From Dokdonella_A sp040005635 (GTDB taxonomy: Bacteria; Pseudomonadota; Gammaproteobacteria; Xanthomonadales; Rhodanobacteraceae): a DNA stretch of 64,000 bases. Location: positions 19,629 through 83,628 of the forward strand of contig JBDTYM010000004.1 of NCBI GenBank assembly GCA_040005635.1, in the 5' to 3' direction. The translations under genes and the position numbers were made by a program. The notes beneath the pieces were generated by a model. It saw nothing but the letters and a program-made list of their open reading frames with translations, had not been told where the DNA came from and did not search any database. The number at the start of each line of letters is the position of its first letter. Position 1 is the first letter of the stretch. Shown piece after piece: positions 7,914-16,996 of this stretch.

Positions 7914-10900
7914 TCAAGGACCGTCGAATCCGTTGGCAAAGATGCGATCGGTCAGCACGTGGAATGCGATCGAGGCGCTGGCGGGCAGATGCGCGCCGTC
8001 ACCGGCATAGCTCGCGGCCAGCGAGGTCACCGCCGGCGACGCCAGCGTGATCGCGCAACGCGCGACGCCGCTCGCATCCGTACTCGCGCTGCAGGTTGCG
8101 CCGGCGAGCGTGAACCCGACGCTCGCGCCAGCGATCGGCACGGCTGGCGTCACCGAGCGATCCAGCAGCGTGGCCTGCACCTGCGCTTGCGCGCCGCTGC
8201 CGCCGCTTTCGTCGCTGCCGTTCAAGCTGAGAAAGCTTGTATGCGCACCACTGGTCCAGGTCGCATGCACCTGGTTGGACGAAACCAGTTCGCCATCCAG
8301 GGTCGCGTAGGCGACCAGATCATCCTCACCGGCGGCAGCGCCGACATAACTGAAGCCGATGCCGGTACCGAAGCCGGTGACAACGATCTGCTGCAGTGAA
8401 TTGGCGCCCTGCACGACGACGGTGACCGGCGTACCGACCGGCGGATCGGAATGTGGGAAGGTGATGAGGAAACCCTGTGAGGTGCCTTGCGCCGCGATGG
8501 CCGCACCCCCGCTGTTCGGGCTGAGGACGATCGACGGATTCGGCACCAGCTGCGCAGGCAGCGGACACGTGCCGTCGGCATTGCTGAGGCGATAGACGGC
8601 AACGCCGGCATTGAGATAGATACACCCGTCCGGGCCAATCAGGCGCGGTGCGCCGGCGCCGGTTTCCTCGAGCAGCCCACCACTGAAGACCGGCTGCGTC
8701 GCCGTGAGGTCGTAGACGGCGACCGCCTGGTCGAAACCGCCGACGCGGCTGGCGCCAACGATGATGCCGGCAGCGCCGCCGCCGGAGGCGCTGCCGATCG
8801 GCGCCACCGCGAAGGTGGAATACACCCCGAGCGACGTCACCGTCGCCGGCTGCGGCTGATCCGTACCGCTGACGGCATCGACACCGGCGACCACCGAGGT
8901 GTATTGCGCAACGATGTACATCGTGCCGTCCTCGGCAAAGCCGATGCTGCCGTTCGGCGATGCGTTCGTGCTGGCGTAGATCGACGTCGTCGGACTGCCG
9001 CCCGCGGGATTGGCGACGCGCCAGATCGACGGATCATCCGAACCTGCACCGAAGCAGCCGTCGCTCAGGAACAGGTCGCCGCTGAGCGGATCGGCGCTCA
9101 TGCTGAATGGGCACTTGAGATTGTTCGCGATCGCCGTGGTCGCGCCGTTGCTGCTGTTGATCCTGAGCACCGCGCCCGTGGTGAAATCGCCGCTGGTGGC
9201 AATGCGCGAACCGTACAGGCTGCCGTCGTCGCCAAAGGCCAGCGCGGTGATGCCAGGGCCGATCGGTGTTGCCGTGATGCGCGTCGATGCATCGGCGACG
9301 CCGCCGCCGGCGGGGATCGCATAAATGTCGCCCGTCACATAGTCGGCGGCGAACAGTCGGCCGCTGGCGTCGAACGCGATGCCGGTCGCACCGATACAGC
9401 CGTTCAACGTGATATTGCCGAAGTTGACCCCGTTCTGTGTCGGGAACCCGCTCGCGTACAGCGAAATCGCAAATCCCGGCGCAGCCACTGGCGCGCTGAC
9501 GGCGCCGCAGCCGACACCGTCGCTGAAATTGACGTTCGCCGCACCCGGCACCGGCAGGCTGCCGTCGGTGAGGTCGACCGCGCTGAAGGCAACGACCTCG
9601 GTCGACTGATCGGAAACGCTGAAGATCGCCTCGCCATTCGCATCGGTGGCGGCCGGATTGTCGCCGAGGATCAGCGCGTGACCGTTCTGAACCAGCTGCA
9701 CCTGCTTGCCGGCAACGCCACGGCCGAGCGCGTCGTGCAGGGTGACGGTGACCGCGCTCGTCGCGATGCCATCCGCGGTCTGGTCGGCCGGAAATGCGCT
9801 GAGTCCCCCCGTGCTCGCTGGGGGTGCGATGAATGGCAGCGATGGGTTCGTCGCCAGCTCGATCGCATCGGACGTATCCGTCACGGTAAAGGTCAATTCT
9901 TCGGCGACCAGGTCGGTGACCTTGAAGACTGCGACGCCGTCGCTGCCGGTGATCTCGTTCGGTGGTGTGACCGTCGCATGATTGCCGGCATTGGCCGCCA
10001 CGCCGACCGTCTTGCCGGCGACGGTGTTGCCGTTGGCGTCGAGCAGGGTGACGACGATGACACCCGGGTTGACGCCGTCCGCGGGAACACCATAGTTCGT
10101 GGTGAACGGGGCGACCGGCGGCGCGGTAGCCAGGATTTCCGACAGCGTAACGGACGGCGTGCCGGCCGTCGCGCCCTGCAGCAGCAGGTTCAACGCCCCG
10201 ATGTTCGGCGAACCGAGGCCGACATGCGCAAAGTCGCTGCTCATGGAAGCGGCGCTGCGGAATGCGGGCCCGGCTGCGAGCGGATACAGCCCGGCATTGG
10301 CGAAGCCGAGATTGCTGCCGCGCGCCTGATTCAGCAGCGCGGTAAATGCGGCCCAGATCGGCGTAGCCAGACTCGTGCCGCCATAGATATAAGGCGTCGG
10401 GCAGCCGCCTGCATCCGCCTGGCAAATGATCACGCCGGAGTTCGGGTCCGCGTTCGCGACGACATCGGGCACCGAGCGCTGCGTCGATGGGGTGAAGCCG
10501 TCCTGGTAGCTCGGACGCGCGAAGAACCGGCTCGTGCCGAAGCCGCCCTGCCCGGTCGGCGGCGAGCTCGCGCTGCCGTCCCACCACGTCTCGCCGCGAT
10601 AGATGCCGCCCGCGCCAGCGACCAGCGAGGAGCCACCGACCGCCGTGATGTGCGGCGATGTCGCCGGTACGGCCGCCGTGTTCGCCGCGCCGCTGAGGCA
10701 GGTGCTGCCGCTGTCGCCACTGCCGGAGTAGACGCTGATGCCGCTGGCGGCGGCGGCCTGCAAAATCGATTCGATGCTGTCGACATCGGCTTGCGACGTC
10801 TGATTCTCGCAATACGCCCAGCTGTTGCTGATGACGTCGACGCCGTCGTTGATCATGCGGTTGAACATGCTCTGGAAACTCGAGCCGGCACCGCTGAACG

Positions 10901-12017
10901 ATGCGTTGTAGACGACGATGTCGGCACCCGGCGCGAGGCCCATGACGGTATCGATGTCGAGCACGACTTCGCTTTCGGCAGCGCCGAAACTCGCGCCGCC
11001 GCCGAGCGTGACGTCGCTCAGCTGCGAGATCTGCTCAGCCGGAGAGCCGATGAGCTGCAGGAAGGCAGCGATATCGCTGGTCTGGTAGAGATCGAATTCG
11101 ACCAGGCCGATCTTCTGCCCGCTGCCATCGACGCTGCGCCAGGGCACGCCGCCGCCGGATGGCGCGTTCTGCTGCGGCAAATGGATCGGCTCGATGGCGG
11201 CCGGAAACTGATTGTTGAGGCAGGCCTCGTAGTATTTCTGGACGTTTTCGTTGTGCGTGTTGTACGCCTTCGCGTAGTCGCGGATGCCCTTGCCGGTGCC
11301 TTCGAGCTTCTGCAGGAGCTCGCCGGTAGCGCGCGACGCGGCATAGATTGCGCAGAGCGGGCCGTACAGGTCGCAGCGATCAGTCTGACCGGCCGGGCAC
11401 TGGAAATACGCCGGCGGTGACGAATTCGAGGTCAGCGGTCCCGGGCGCGCCAGGCTCGACAGGCCGGCGATCGATTGCACGTGCGCGGCGATCTCGCCCG
11501 GCAGGCTGGGATCGCGATCGTTGGCGTAGAACGCACGCTCGGCGCTGGCGTAGTCGTGGATCGTGACGGCGAGCGCCGCTTCTGCATCGACCCGCGCGGC
11601 AGCGAGCGTCAAGGTCAACCGGTTCGGCGACGTCTCCAGCGTCGTGAAGCGCTGCGCCGAGAAGAAACCAGCGACCGCATCGTACGCCTGCTGGGAAGGC
11701 CCGAAACGCGCCGCAACATCGCGCGGACTCAGGAACTGGCGGTAGATCGCAGATTGCGGATCGTAGACGTCGCGCAGGTACTGCTGAAAGCCGGCTTCGT
11801 CGTCGCGCCGCAGCGTCACGGTCAAGGTCAGCAGCGCGGTGTCGACCGAATCGGCCTTGGCTTGATTCAGTGTCGTAATTTGATGTCCGGCGAGCGCGAC
11901 TCGCTCTGCGGCTGCCAGCACCGGATGGCTGACGGACGCGGACGCGAACGCGATCACGCCGACGATCCATCGGGCCGCCGTTGCCCACCGGCCCGTCAAA
12001 CGCTGCCTGCCGCCCAT
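7914..12017 (-). CDS. Secreted S53 (sedolisin/xanthomonalisin-type) peptidase with Ig-like and propeller-like extensions
   Basis: A 1367-residue exported acid serine-carboxyl peptidase. A signal peptide (about 1-36, ending HPVLAAA) is followed by a pro-kumamolisin activation domain (about 37-190) and the S53 catalytic domain (about 210-615). The catalytic residues can be read directly: Glu350 and Asp354 in ESEVVLDIDT, oxyanion Asp435 in SGSGDSG, and Ser549 in YGGTSLATP. The C-terminal half is unusual: two bacterial Ig-like repeats (about 640-720 and 740-830), a beta-propeller-like segment with GIAFDASGRLFAADY (about 870-1130), another Ig-like module, and a terminal DRIFANGFDGP. Typical S53 enzymes stop near 550-650 residues. 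The terminal motif recurs in the secreted protein at 58181. The domain calls outside S53 are inferred from repeat pattern. Start at the ATG at 12017. Confidence 0.9.
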   Translation of the reverse strand: MGGRQRLTGRWATAARWIVGVIAFASASVSHPVLAAAERVALAGHQITTLNQAKADSVDTALLTLTVTLRRDDEAGFQQYLRDVYDPQSAIYRQFLSPRDVAARFGPSQQAYDAVAGFFSAQRFTTLETSPNRLTLTLAAARVDAEAALAVTIHDYASAERAFYANDRDPSLPGEIAAHVQSIAGLSSLARPGPLTSNSSPPAYFQCPAGQTDRCDLYGPLCAIYAASRATGELLQKLEGTGKGIRDYAKAYNTHNENVQKYYEACLNNQFPAAIEPIHLPQQNAPSGGGVPWRSVDGSGQKIGLVEFDLYQTSDIAAFLQLIGSPAEQISQLSDVTLGGGASFGAAESEVVLDIDTVMGLAPGADIVVYNASFSGAGSSFQSMFNRMINDGVDVISNSWAYCENQTSQADVDSIESILQAAAASGISVYSGSGDSGSTCLSGAANTAAVPATSPHITAVGGSSLVAGAGGIYRGETWWDGSASSPPTGQGGFGTSRFFARPSYQDGFTPSTQRSVPDVVANADPNSGVIICQADAGGCPTPYIYGGTSLATPIWAAFTALLNQARGSNLGFANAGLYPLAAGPAFRSAASMSSDFAHVGLGSPNIGALNLLLQGATAGTPSVTLSEILATAPPVAPFTTNYGVPADGVNPGVIVVTLLDANGNTVAGKTVGVAANAGNHATVTPPNEITGSDGVAVFKVTDLVAEELTFTVTDTSDAIELATNPSLPFIAPPASTGGLSAFPADQTADGIATSAVTVTLHDALGRGVAGKQVQLVQNGHALILGDNPAATDANGEAIFSVSDQSTEVVAFSAVDLTDGSLPVPGAANVNFSDGVGCGAVSAPVAAPGFAISLYASGFPTQNGVNFGNITLNGCIGATGIAFDASGRLFAADYVTGDIYAIPAGGGVADASTRITATPIGPGITALAFGDDGSLYGSRIATSGDFTTGAVLRINSSNGATTAIANNLKCPFSMSADPLSGDLFLSDGCFGAGSDDPSIWRVANPAGGSPTTSIYASTNASPNGSIGFAEDGTMYIVAQYTSVVAGVDAVSGTDQPQPATVTSLGVYSTFAVAPIGSASGGGAAGIIVGASRVGGFDQAVAVYDLTATQPVFSGGLLEETGAGAPRLIGPDGCIYLNAGVAVYRLSNADGTCPLPAQLVPNPSIVLSPNSGGAAIAAQGTSQGFLITFPHSDPPVGTPVTVVVQGANSLQQIVVTGFGTGIGFSYVGAAAGEDDLVAYATLDGELVSSNQVHATWTSGAHTSFLSLNGSDESGGSGAQAQVQATLLDRSVTPAVPIAGASVGFTLAGATCSASTDASGVARCAITLASPAVTSLAASYAGDGAHLPASASIAFHVLTDRIFANGFDGP

Positions 12018-12162
12018 GATTCGCCCCCGCCGTCGAGTCCGCGATACGGACCGTTCGGATAGTGTGAGCCGAAACCACGAAATATCACGCAGTGTTTTTG
12101 CAGATCTTGCCGAGACCGAAAGCGACGAGGAGATGCGCGCCTATCGCGCGTGCCGCACTCAG

Positions 12163-12924
12163 TCAGCCTTTCGCGTCGGCACGCACCAGGTGCAGGTCGT
12201 TGTACTTGCGCCGCTCGATCAACTCGGTGATCGCGCCGCGCGCATTGCGCCGGAACACGATCAGGCTCTTCTCGTCGCCGCCGTCCATGAAGACATCCTT
12301 TGCGACCGCCTCCAGGTCCGTGTGGCGACCACCAGCCTTGGTCGTATAGAACAGGGTATCGCTGTCGCGTGCGATCGTGAACGCGCGCCCCGGACCGTAG
12401 CTGTAGACACCCGGGTAGTCGTCCAGCTTCAGATCGGCAACGGCCAACACGGGTGGCGGCGTCGGCAAGGTCACGTCGTTCGCCGCGAGCAATTTCCAGG
12501 CGCCATCGCGGCGCACGAAGGTGTTGCTGAAGATGTAGCGCACGACGAGCTTCTGATCGAACACGGTTTCGCGTTCGTAGAACTCACCATTCAATACTGC
12601 GACATCGCCTTGCACGCGGACTGCCGGATCGCGGATCTCGATGCTGCCGGAAAAACCTTGCGGAAACGGATGGATGCTCTCGACGATTTCCGCCTTGTCC
12701 TGGCGGCGACCGTATTCGTCGACGAGCATCGCGACGTCGGCGAGGATGCGCTGCCACACATCGGCCTTGCCGGCAGGCACCGCATCCATCAGCTCCTGTG
12801 TCAGCTGCAGCAGCTGTGCCTTCGTTTCCGTTTCGACGTCCGCCGCGACCGCACTTGCACCGGAGACGATCGACAACACGATCGCCCATCCACCTTCGCG
12901 CAACTTCCGCAACTTCGTTGCCAT
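12163..12924 (-). CDS. Secreted SnoaL/DUF4440-like protein
   Basis: A 253-residue protein with an N-terminal signal segment (hydrophobic GGWAIVLSIVSGASAVAA, cleavage near residue 29). Residues about 30-150 show the pattern of NTF2-fold SnoaL/DUF4440 proteins: a helical start (LLQLTQELMDAV), then VAVLNGEFYERETVFDQKLV and a FVRRDGAWKLLAANDV strand pair. The remaining part (DDYPGVYSYGPGRAFTI onward) resembles the small beta-rich domain seen at the end of some hydrolase-associated proteins (DUF3471-like). The start at 12924 is preferred over upstream TTG (12942) and ATG (12930) because GGAG lies six bases before it. No catalytic assignment is possible. Confidence 0.65.
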   Translation of the reverse strand: MATKLRKLREGGWAIVLSIVSGASAVAADVETETKAQLLQLTQELMDAVPAGKADVWQRILADVAMLVDEYGRRQDKAEIVESIHPFPQGFSGSIEIRDPAVRVQGDVAVLNGEFYERETVFDQKLVVRYIFSNTFVRRDGAWKLLAANDVTLPTPPPVLAVADLKLDDYPGVYSYGPGRAFTIARDSDTLFYTTKAGGRHTDLEAVAKDVFMDGGDEKSLIVFRRNARGAITELIERRKYNDLHLVRADAKG

Positions 12925-13099
12925 CGGCATCTCCGCAGCCAACCCTCATTACAAATGCTGTCGCGCCTGCGCGCATCTGCCGAGAGTCACTGATCGAAGC
13001 ACGACGGAGCATGAAAAAGGCTGAGGTCTCGTAGGGATTCGATGGGGTCGAGACTGCGAGAACCCGATCGGCTCCCGCACGCGAGTCGCGGCAGCAATC

Positions 13100-13366
13100 T
13101 CAGTCGATGATCCAGTCTTTCGAGCGCTCGCGCAGCAGCGCTCTCAGATCCTCAGCGATGTCCTGCAATGGTTGGCCCATGCCGAATGTGCCGGCAATCC
13201 AGTGCGTCGGAAGATCGAGCTCTTTCTCCGTTGGGCAGGAATACACTCTTCCATCGTCTTCGGCCCAGACGGTCTGGTTGCCTTGCGCCAAGGTTTGCTG
13301 CACTTGGCCGGCCAGCGTATTGAGGTCATCGTGAAGATGACCGATGCATTGATTCGTGCTTCGCAT
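13100..13366 (-). CDS. Small hypothetical protein
   Basis: An 88-residue acidic protein of no family I recognise, reading MRSTNQCIGHLHDDL at the start and containing a Tyr/Cys-bearing YSCPTEKELDLPTHW segment. A good ribosome binding site (GAGGG, seven bases before ATG 13366) and balanced codon usage support it as a real gene. No signal peptide or membrane segment. It stands alone, convergent with nothing obvious, at the left edge of an accessory-looking patch. Confidence 0.5.
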   Translation of the reverse strand: MRSTNQCIGHLHDDLNTLAGQVQQTLAQGNQTVWAEDDGRVYSCPTEKELDLPTHWIAGTFGMGQPLQDIAEDLRALLRERSKDWIID

Positions 13367-13542
13367 GTGGCACCCTCGTTATGGTGGATTGCGGAAGGTC
13401 GAGCAGCTCCTAGGCGTGACTGAACGCAGATTCTGTATACCGCAGATCGGTCGAAAAGGCGTGATGAACGCCGCCGGAAATTTCAACGAAGTTCAGGTTT
13501 TGCTCATCACATGTTCACGCGACAGATGCATATCGTGGCGGC

Positions 13543-13833
13543 ATGGGCAGTCAAGCTTCCAGCGTCGTTGATTCCAGCCACGGCCTCGCGCAGCGGGTCG
13601 CTCATCTCGAAGCGCAAGCGCTGGCATGGCAGCTGTTGATCAATTCGCTGCTGCGCGCATCGTCCGATCCGCAACGCTTGCTCGACGAAATCGAGCAGGA
13701 TGTCTTGGCGTGGCGCCAGCGCGATACGTCAGCGGCCCGATCGCCAATCTCTGCTGACGCGCGCGCTCAACTGCTGCGGCTGGTCGAAGGGCTGCGAGAG
13801 GCGCACGTTTCGAGCGGCTCGAGCGATCATTAG
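13543..13833 (+). CDS. Small helical hypothetical protein
   Basis: A 96-residue protein, predicted almost entirely helical: LAQRVAHLEAQALAWQLLIN and PQRLLDEIEQDVLAWRQR have heptad-like spacing, suggesting a coiled coil. No known family recognised. The start at ATG 13543 has only a weak GGCGGC upstream. Immediately downstream the reading frames break up (see 13922-14399). Confidence 0.45.
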   Translation: MGSQASSVVDSSHGLAQRVAHLEAQALAWQLLINSLLRASSDPQRLLDEIEQDVLAWRQRDTSAARSPISADARAQLLRLVEGLREAHVSSGSSDH

Positions 13834-13921
13834 GCAAGCCTGATCCGCATGGCCGCCGCTGTTTCGAAAGCCGACGGCGTACCCGAAGCACTGGCACGCG
13901 CTCAAAATCCCCAGAGTTGCG

Positions 13922-14399
13922 AGTAACAGATCGCGCGCACTGCACCAACAGCTCAAGCAGGTGCAAAGCGCGGTCGTTACATTTCGCGCCAGGCTTGCTC
14001 AACAATCAGAAGAGGCGGCTCGGCGTTTCGACAAACTCGTGGATTGCTGGAACGACATCGCCATGCTTCCCTTGGTGGAACGCGATCTCGCTCCTCATGC
14101 AGAATTCCACAGCAACATCGCCGGCTGGATCAATCAGACCTACAGGTACTTCTAGCGGGAACGACTTCGCCCTTTGTCCGAACGCTTAGGAGCGGATCAA
14201 CATCTCGAAAGCGCGGCTCTCGCTCGCCAAAGGAACGAGGCTACCTGCCAGGCCACCCAAGGAGACGCGGCAAGATGCCGTCGAGGAGGGACTACTTTCG
14301 GATCTGACAGTCCAACGCTATCGCGACGACGGGGTCTCTGCGAAGCACGACTATGCGCCCGCTTCATCAGGTTATGGTTCATCTGGCGAGCGAGGATAA
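13922..14399 (+). pseudogene. Two start-less coding fragments, probably decayed genes
   Basis: Two stretches read like protein but lack proper starts. The first, open from 13844 and ending at 14155, contains RALHQQLKQVQSAVV and EEAARRFDKLVDCWNDIAML, a helical sequence whose only in-frame starts are late GTG or CTG codons. The second, 14190-14399, opens right after a stop codon, has no ATG/GTG start, and reads ERINISKARLSLAKGT then DLTVQRYRDDGVSAKHDYAP. Neither matches a family I know. The simplest reading is remnants of one or two genes; the stretch 14400-14507 shows nothing. Confidence 0.35.
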
Positions 14400-14507
14400 C
14401 CGGCGGTCAGTCTCCAGCGGATCGAGCGCTCCGGCATGGCTGCTGCGCATCAAGCGAATGTCGTAGGCATTGCAACCTTTGCTCATCAATTTGCATCGGA
14501 GCGTTGC

Positions 14508-15065
14508 ATGACAACCCGACGTTTCAGTGGTGCCGAGATTTTCGCCGTACTGGTGTCGCTCGCATCTGTGACGATCTCAGTGCTTGGCAATCGCACACAG
14601 GAACGCCTGCTGGCCGCGAGCGTGTGGCCCTATGTTTCATTCAGCAGCGGCAACACCAGTGACGATGGACAGAAGCGAATTATCTCCATGTCTTTGGTGA
14701 ATGCGGGCAGTGGACCGGCGCGTATCAAGGAGTTCTCGCTCGAATACGACCACCAGAAGGTCGCCTCCGGCCGCGCGTTGCTGGAGCGTTGCTGCGGCCT
14801 TCCCAAGGTTTCGTTGCTGACGAGTCCGGTAGTCGGCCGCGTACTGCGTCCGGGAGATACGATTACTTATCTGCAATTGCCGTTTTCCGAAGACATTGCC
14901 GACGGCTGGAGCAAACTCGATCAGGCGCGCTTTGGCAGCATGGTCATGAGTGTGTGCTATTGCTCGACGTTGAATGAATGCTTCGAGGCACGATCGGATC
15001 GCGACGAACCGGAGCAGGTCGAAGCCTGCAGAGTTACACCGCGGACGGAGCAGTGGCACGGGTAG
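14508..15065 (+). CDS. Membrane-anchored hypothetical protein
   Basis: A 185-residue protein with one N-terminal transmembrane segment (AEIFAVLVSLASVTISVLG, about residues 9-27) followed by an extracytoplasmic or cytoplasmic beta-rich domain. That domain contains ISMSLVNAGSGPARIKEFSL, LRPGDTITYLQLPF and a CYCSTLNECFEAR cysteine-bearing end. This plan (one helix followed by an NAGxGPA beta-sandwich) is common in accessory regions and its function is unknown. The start at ATG 14508 is chosen for GGAGC six bases upstream; a longer in-frame extension is not supported. It lies in a patch of unrecognised genes next to tRNA-Val. Confidence 0.6.
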   Translation: MTTRRFSGAEIFAVLVSLASVTISVLGNRTQERLLAASVWPYVSFSSGNTSDDGQKRIISMSLVNAGSGPARIKEFSLEYDHQKVASGRALLERCCGLPKVSLLTSPVVGRVLRPGDTITYLQLPFSEDIADGWSKLDQARFGSMVMSVCYCSTLNECFEARSDRDEPEQVEACRVTPRTEQWHG

Positions 15066-15290
15066 GCAGGTGGACAATGGGGAAATTGCCACGCCCAGAT
15101 CGCGGTGCGTTTGCGGGGATAAAGTCTCGACCCCGCCCCTGAAGTCCCGGTGAACGTTGGCCGCCTGGTGACGGCCGCCAGCCTAGCCCAACCACAACAG
15201 GGAATTGAGCCGGGCGAAGACCAGGTGGGCATGCATTGCCTAGTCGTTCGATTGCCAGCAGAATGAGGCGAGCGCGCATTTTGCAACTAA

Positions 15291-15601
15291 CTGCGGACGA
15301 TTTCGAGTCGTGTCTATCAGAGCCTGGGGGCATGGGTGGTGTCTCTCGTCGCTGTTGTTCTCGCGGCGATCGTCGTGCTGTTCAAGACCCCGCTGATTCC
15401 CGGTCGCGCTATCCCGTACGAGTTGCTGACGCTCCTTATCGCTTCCTTCGCGCTGGCAACACAGCTCAGCTGGTATGTGTCCGATAACTTGGGACTAGGC
15501 GCGCGCCTACTCTATCTTCGTTGATTTGGGTCGGCTGGATATTACTGATGGCCTTTGCGGCATTTGTCGTATTCGGTAAAAGCTTTAGCTACATGCATTG
15601 A
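15291..15601 (+). pseudogene. Frameshifted small membrane protein
   Basis: One frame, open from 15291 to a TGA at 15522, encodes a hydrophobic protein (AWVVSLVAVVLAAIVVLF, YELLTLLIASFALATQLSW) and stops after GARLLYLR. The -1 frame continues from 15521 with equally membrane-like sequence, IWVGWILLMAFAAFVVFG, ending KSFSYMH at 15601. The two halves make one plausible three-helix membrane protein interrupted by a single-base loss near 15520. No good start codon is visible (GTG at 15336 is the first). Either gene decay or a sequencing indel explains it. Confidence 0.45.
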
Positions 15602-15748
15602 CCTTCGCGCCACCCATTCGAGCCTTGCAATATTCGACGACAAGCGGCATCCGTATTGCGAGCATCGGTTGGCAGCGTAACTAGCACAGAGAAGTCATCG
15701 ACGGACGCCGACACGCAACCCTCTCCGAAACGGCCGATTGGACCAGAC

Positions 15749-16456
15749 ATGGACTTTCTGAAGCTGCTCAAGTCGTTCGAAGAGTTCGTTTACGAAGCGC
15801 TGCTGTGGCTGATCCTGGTGCCGATCACACTCGGACGGATTGTGTTGCAGCCCCGCACCATGACCGCGTACGCAGCGAAGGAGCTGGCGTTGCCAGACGA
15901 ACGGCGTTTCAACTTCGCTGTCAGTCCACCGCTTTTACTCATCCTATGCGTCGTCATCGCTCAAGCCTTCGACATGGGAGTGCGCACGCAGGCGGAGGTT
16001 AGTGAGGAATCACTGGCAAATCTGCTCCTTGCCTCAGAGCAAAATTTGTTGCTCTATCGAACGATCGCATTCGGCATCTGGGCGTTGGTTGGCGCCGCCT
16101 ATTTCCTCATCCGATCGGGAATACCCGTCAGCCGCGACAGCCTACGCGTGCCGTTCTACGAACAGTGCTATCTAGTCTCTCCGTTCGCTTTGGCTCTATC
16201 GTTTAGTGTCTCGCTTAGTCTCACCGACAGGCGAGGTGCAATCGTCGGAGTGGCTTTGGTACTCGTAGGAACGCTTTGGTTCTGGGTCGTACAGGCGGAC
16301 TGGATGCAACAGAAGGCGCGCATGCCGCTGTGGCGAAGCCTTGTTGCAGCGACACTCATCCTTCTAATTGGCGCGTTGGCGAATACCCTGGTCGGACAAG
16401 CGCTATCGCACGCTCGCCCCACGACAAGCCCGAGCCACGTGCGCGGCGCCCATTGA
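15749..16456 (+). CDS. Multi-pass membrane protein of unknown function
   Basis: A 235-residue integral membrane protein. A cytoplasmic start (MDFLKLLKSFEEFVYEAL) leads into hydrophobic segments at about 17-35, 68-85, 115-135, 150-170, 175-195 and 205-225. The layout, with an early LGRIVLQPRTM segment before the first long loop, resembles Yip1-like or DUF-type small permeases, but I cannot assign a family. The start at ATG 15749 is preferred over an upstream in-frame TTG because the added 31 residues are polar and unlike a membrane-protein leader. It is the last gene of the unrecognised patch before tRNA-Val. Confidence 0.55.
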   Translation: MDFLKLLKSFEEFVYEALLWLILVPITLGRIVLQPRTMTAYAAKELALPDERRFNFAVSPPLLLILCVVIAQAFDMGVRTQAEVSEESLANLLLASEQNLLLYRTIAFGIWALVGAAYFLIRSGIPVSRDSLRVPFYEQCYLVSPFALALSFSVSLSLTDRRGAIVGVALVLVGTLWFWVVQADWMQQKARMPLWRSLVAATLILLIGALANTLVGQALSHARPTTSPSHVRGAH

Positions 16457-16793
16457 GTCAGCAAGGATATGAGCGGTAACGACCAGGAATTTCACATACC
16501 CCCTCAGTGAGGCGCCGAATTCAACACTCGGGATAGCGAGCCGCTGGGCCGGACACAGTCAGACGCACGGCTCACCCTCATCCTCGCCTGGGATGAGCCC
16601 GGTATTCCGTAGCATGCACTCGATGCGCCCACGGGCGTAGCCGGTGATTGGCGGAACACCCGAGCCGCTTTCCGAGCAACGGGCACGACTGATCCGGCCG
16701 CAGCTCAACAGGATCTCGAGTGTAATCGTGTCGGCAAATCCCACTATTTACCGGCTAGGCCCAGATGCGATTTGCTCACAAGGAGCTGACACG
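16457..16793. other. Gene-poor stretch before the tRNA-Val terminator
   Basis: No gene is supportable. A 61-codon minus-strand frame (16559-16744, containing ITGYARGRIECMLRNTGL) is open, but it has no recognisable family and no ribosome binding site. It may be a remnant. I looked for a duplicated tRNA 3' end that would mark an integration site and saw none here. Confidence 0.4.
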
Positions 16794-16816
16794 AAAAAGC
16801 CGGCGCGAGGCCGGCT
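16794..16816 (-). terminator. Terminator of tRNA-Val
   Basis: On the minus strand AGCCGGC-CTCGC-GCCGGCT forms a 7-bp hairpin followed by TTTTT (16794-16798), starting about 22 bases after the tRNA-Val CCA end. It is a standard intrinsic terminator. Confidence 0.9.
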
Positions 16817-16837
16817 TGTCGTAAACCACTGATTTAG

Positions 16838-16912
16838 TGGTGGGCGGTACAGGGATCGAACCTGTGACCCCTACCATGTCAAGGTAGTGCTCTACCGCTG
16901 AGCTAACCGCCC
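16838..16912 (-). tRNA. tRNA-Val (anticodon GAC)
   Basis: The cloverleaf reads directly on the minus strand. The acceptor stem is GGGCGGT/ACCGCCC, the D-arm contains AGCTCAGCGGTAGAGC, the anticodon stem is CTACC/GGTAG around loop TTGACAT (anticodon GAC), and the T-arm contains GGTTCGATCCC. The encoded CCA lies at 16838-16840. A typical 75-nt gene including CCA. It lies between an accessory-looking patch and the histidine kinase/regulator pair. Confidence 0.97.
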
Positions 16913-16996
16913 ATCCTGCGGGCCGGGCGGCCTGCGAGGGGCGCGCAAGATAGCACAGCGCCCGCGAGTCGCCAACCGGTCGATACGATCGGCGCT

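Noticed and set aside
8487..11420. A 977-codon plus-strand open frame opposite the S53 protease
   Set aside because: Its protein is Arg/Asp/Ala-rich low-complexity sequence with no family match, a typical antisense shadow in high-GC DNA; the minus-strand protease explains the region.
14174..14662. 162-codon plus-strand frame across 14174-14662
   Set aside because: Cys/Arg-rich composition without family similarity; another frame here gives better protein-like sequence (14190-14399).
16838..16912. Site-specific integration at tRNA-Val
   Set aside because: No integrase gene and no second copy of the tRNA 3' end were seen within the window; the neighbouring patch is only suggestive.
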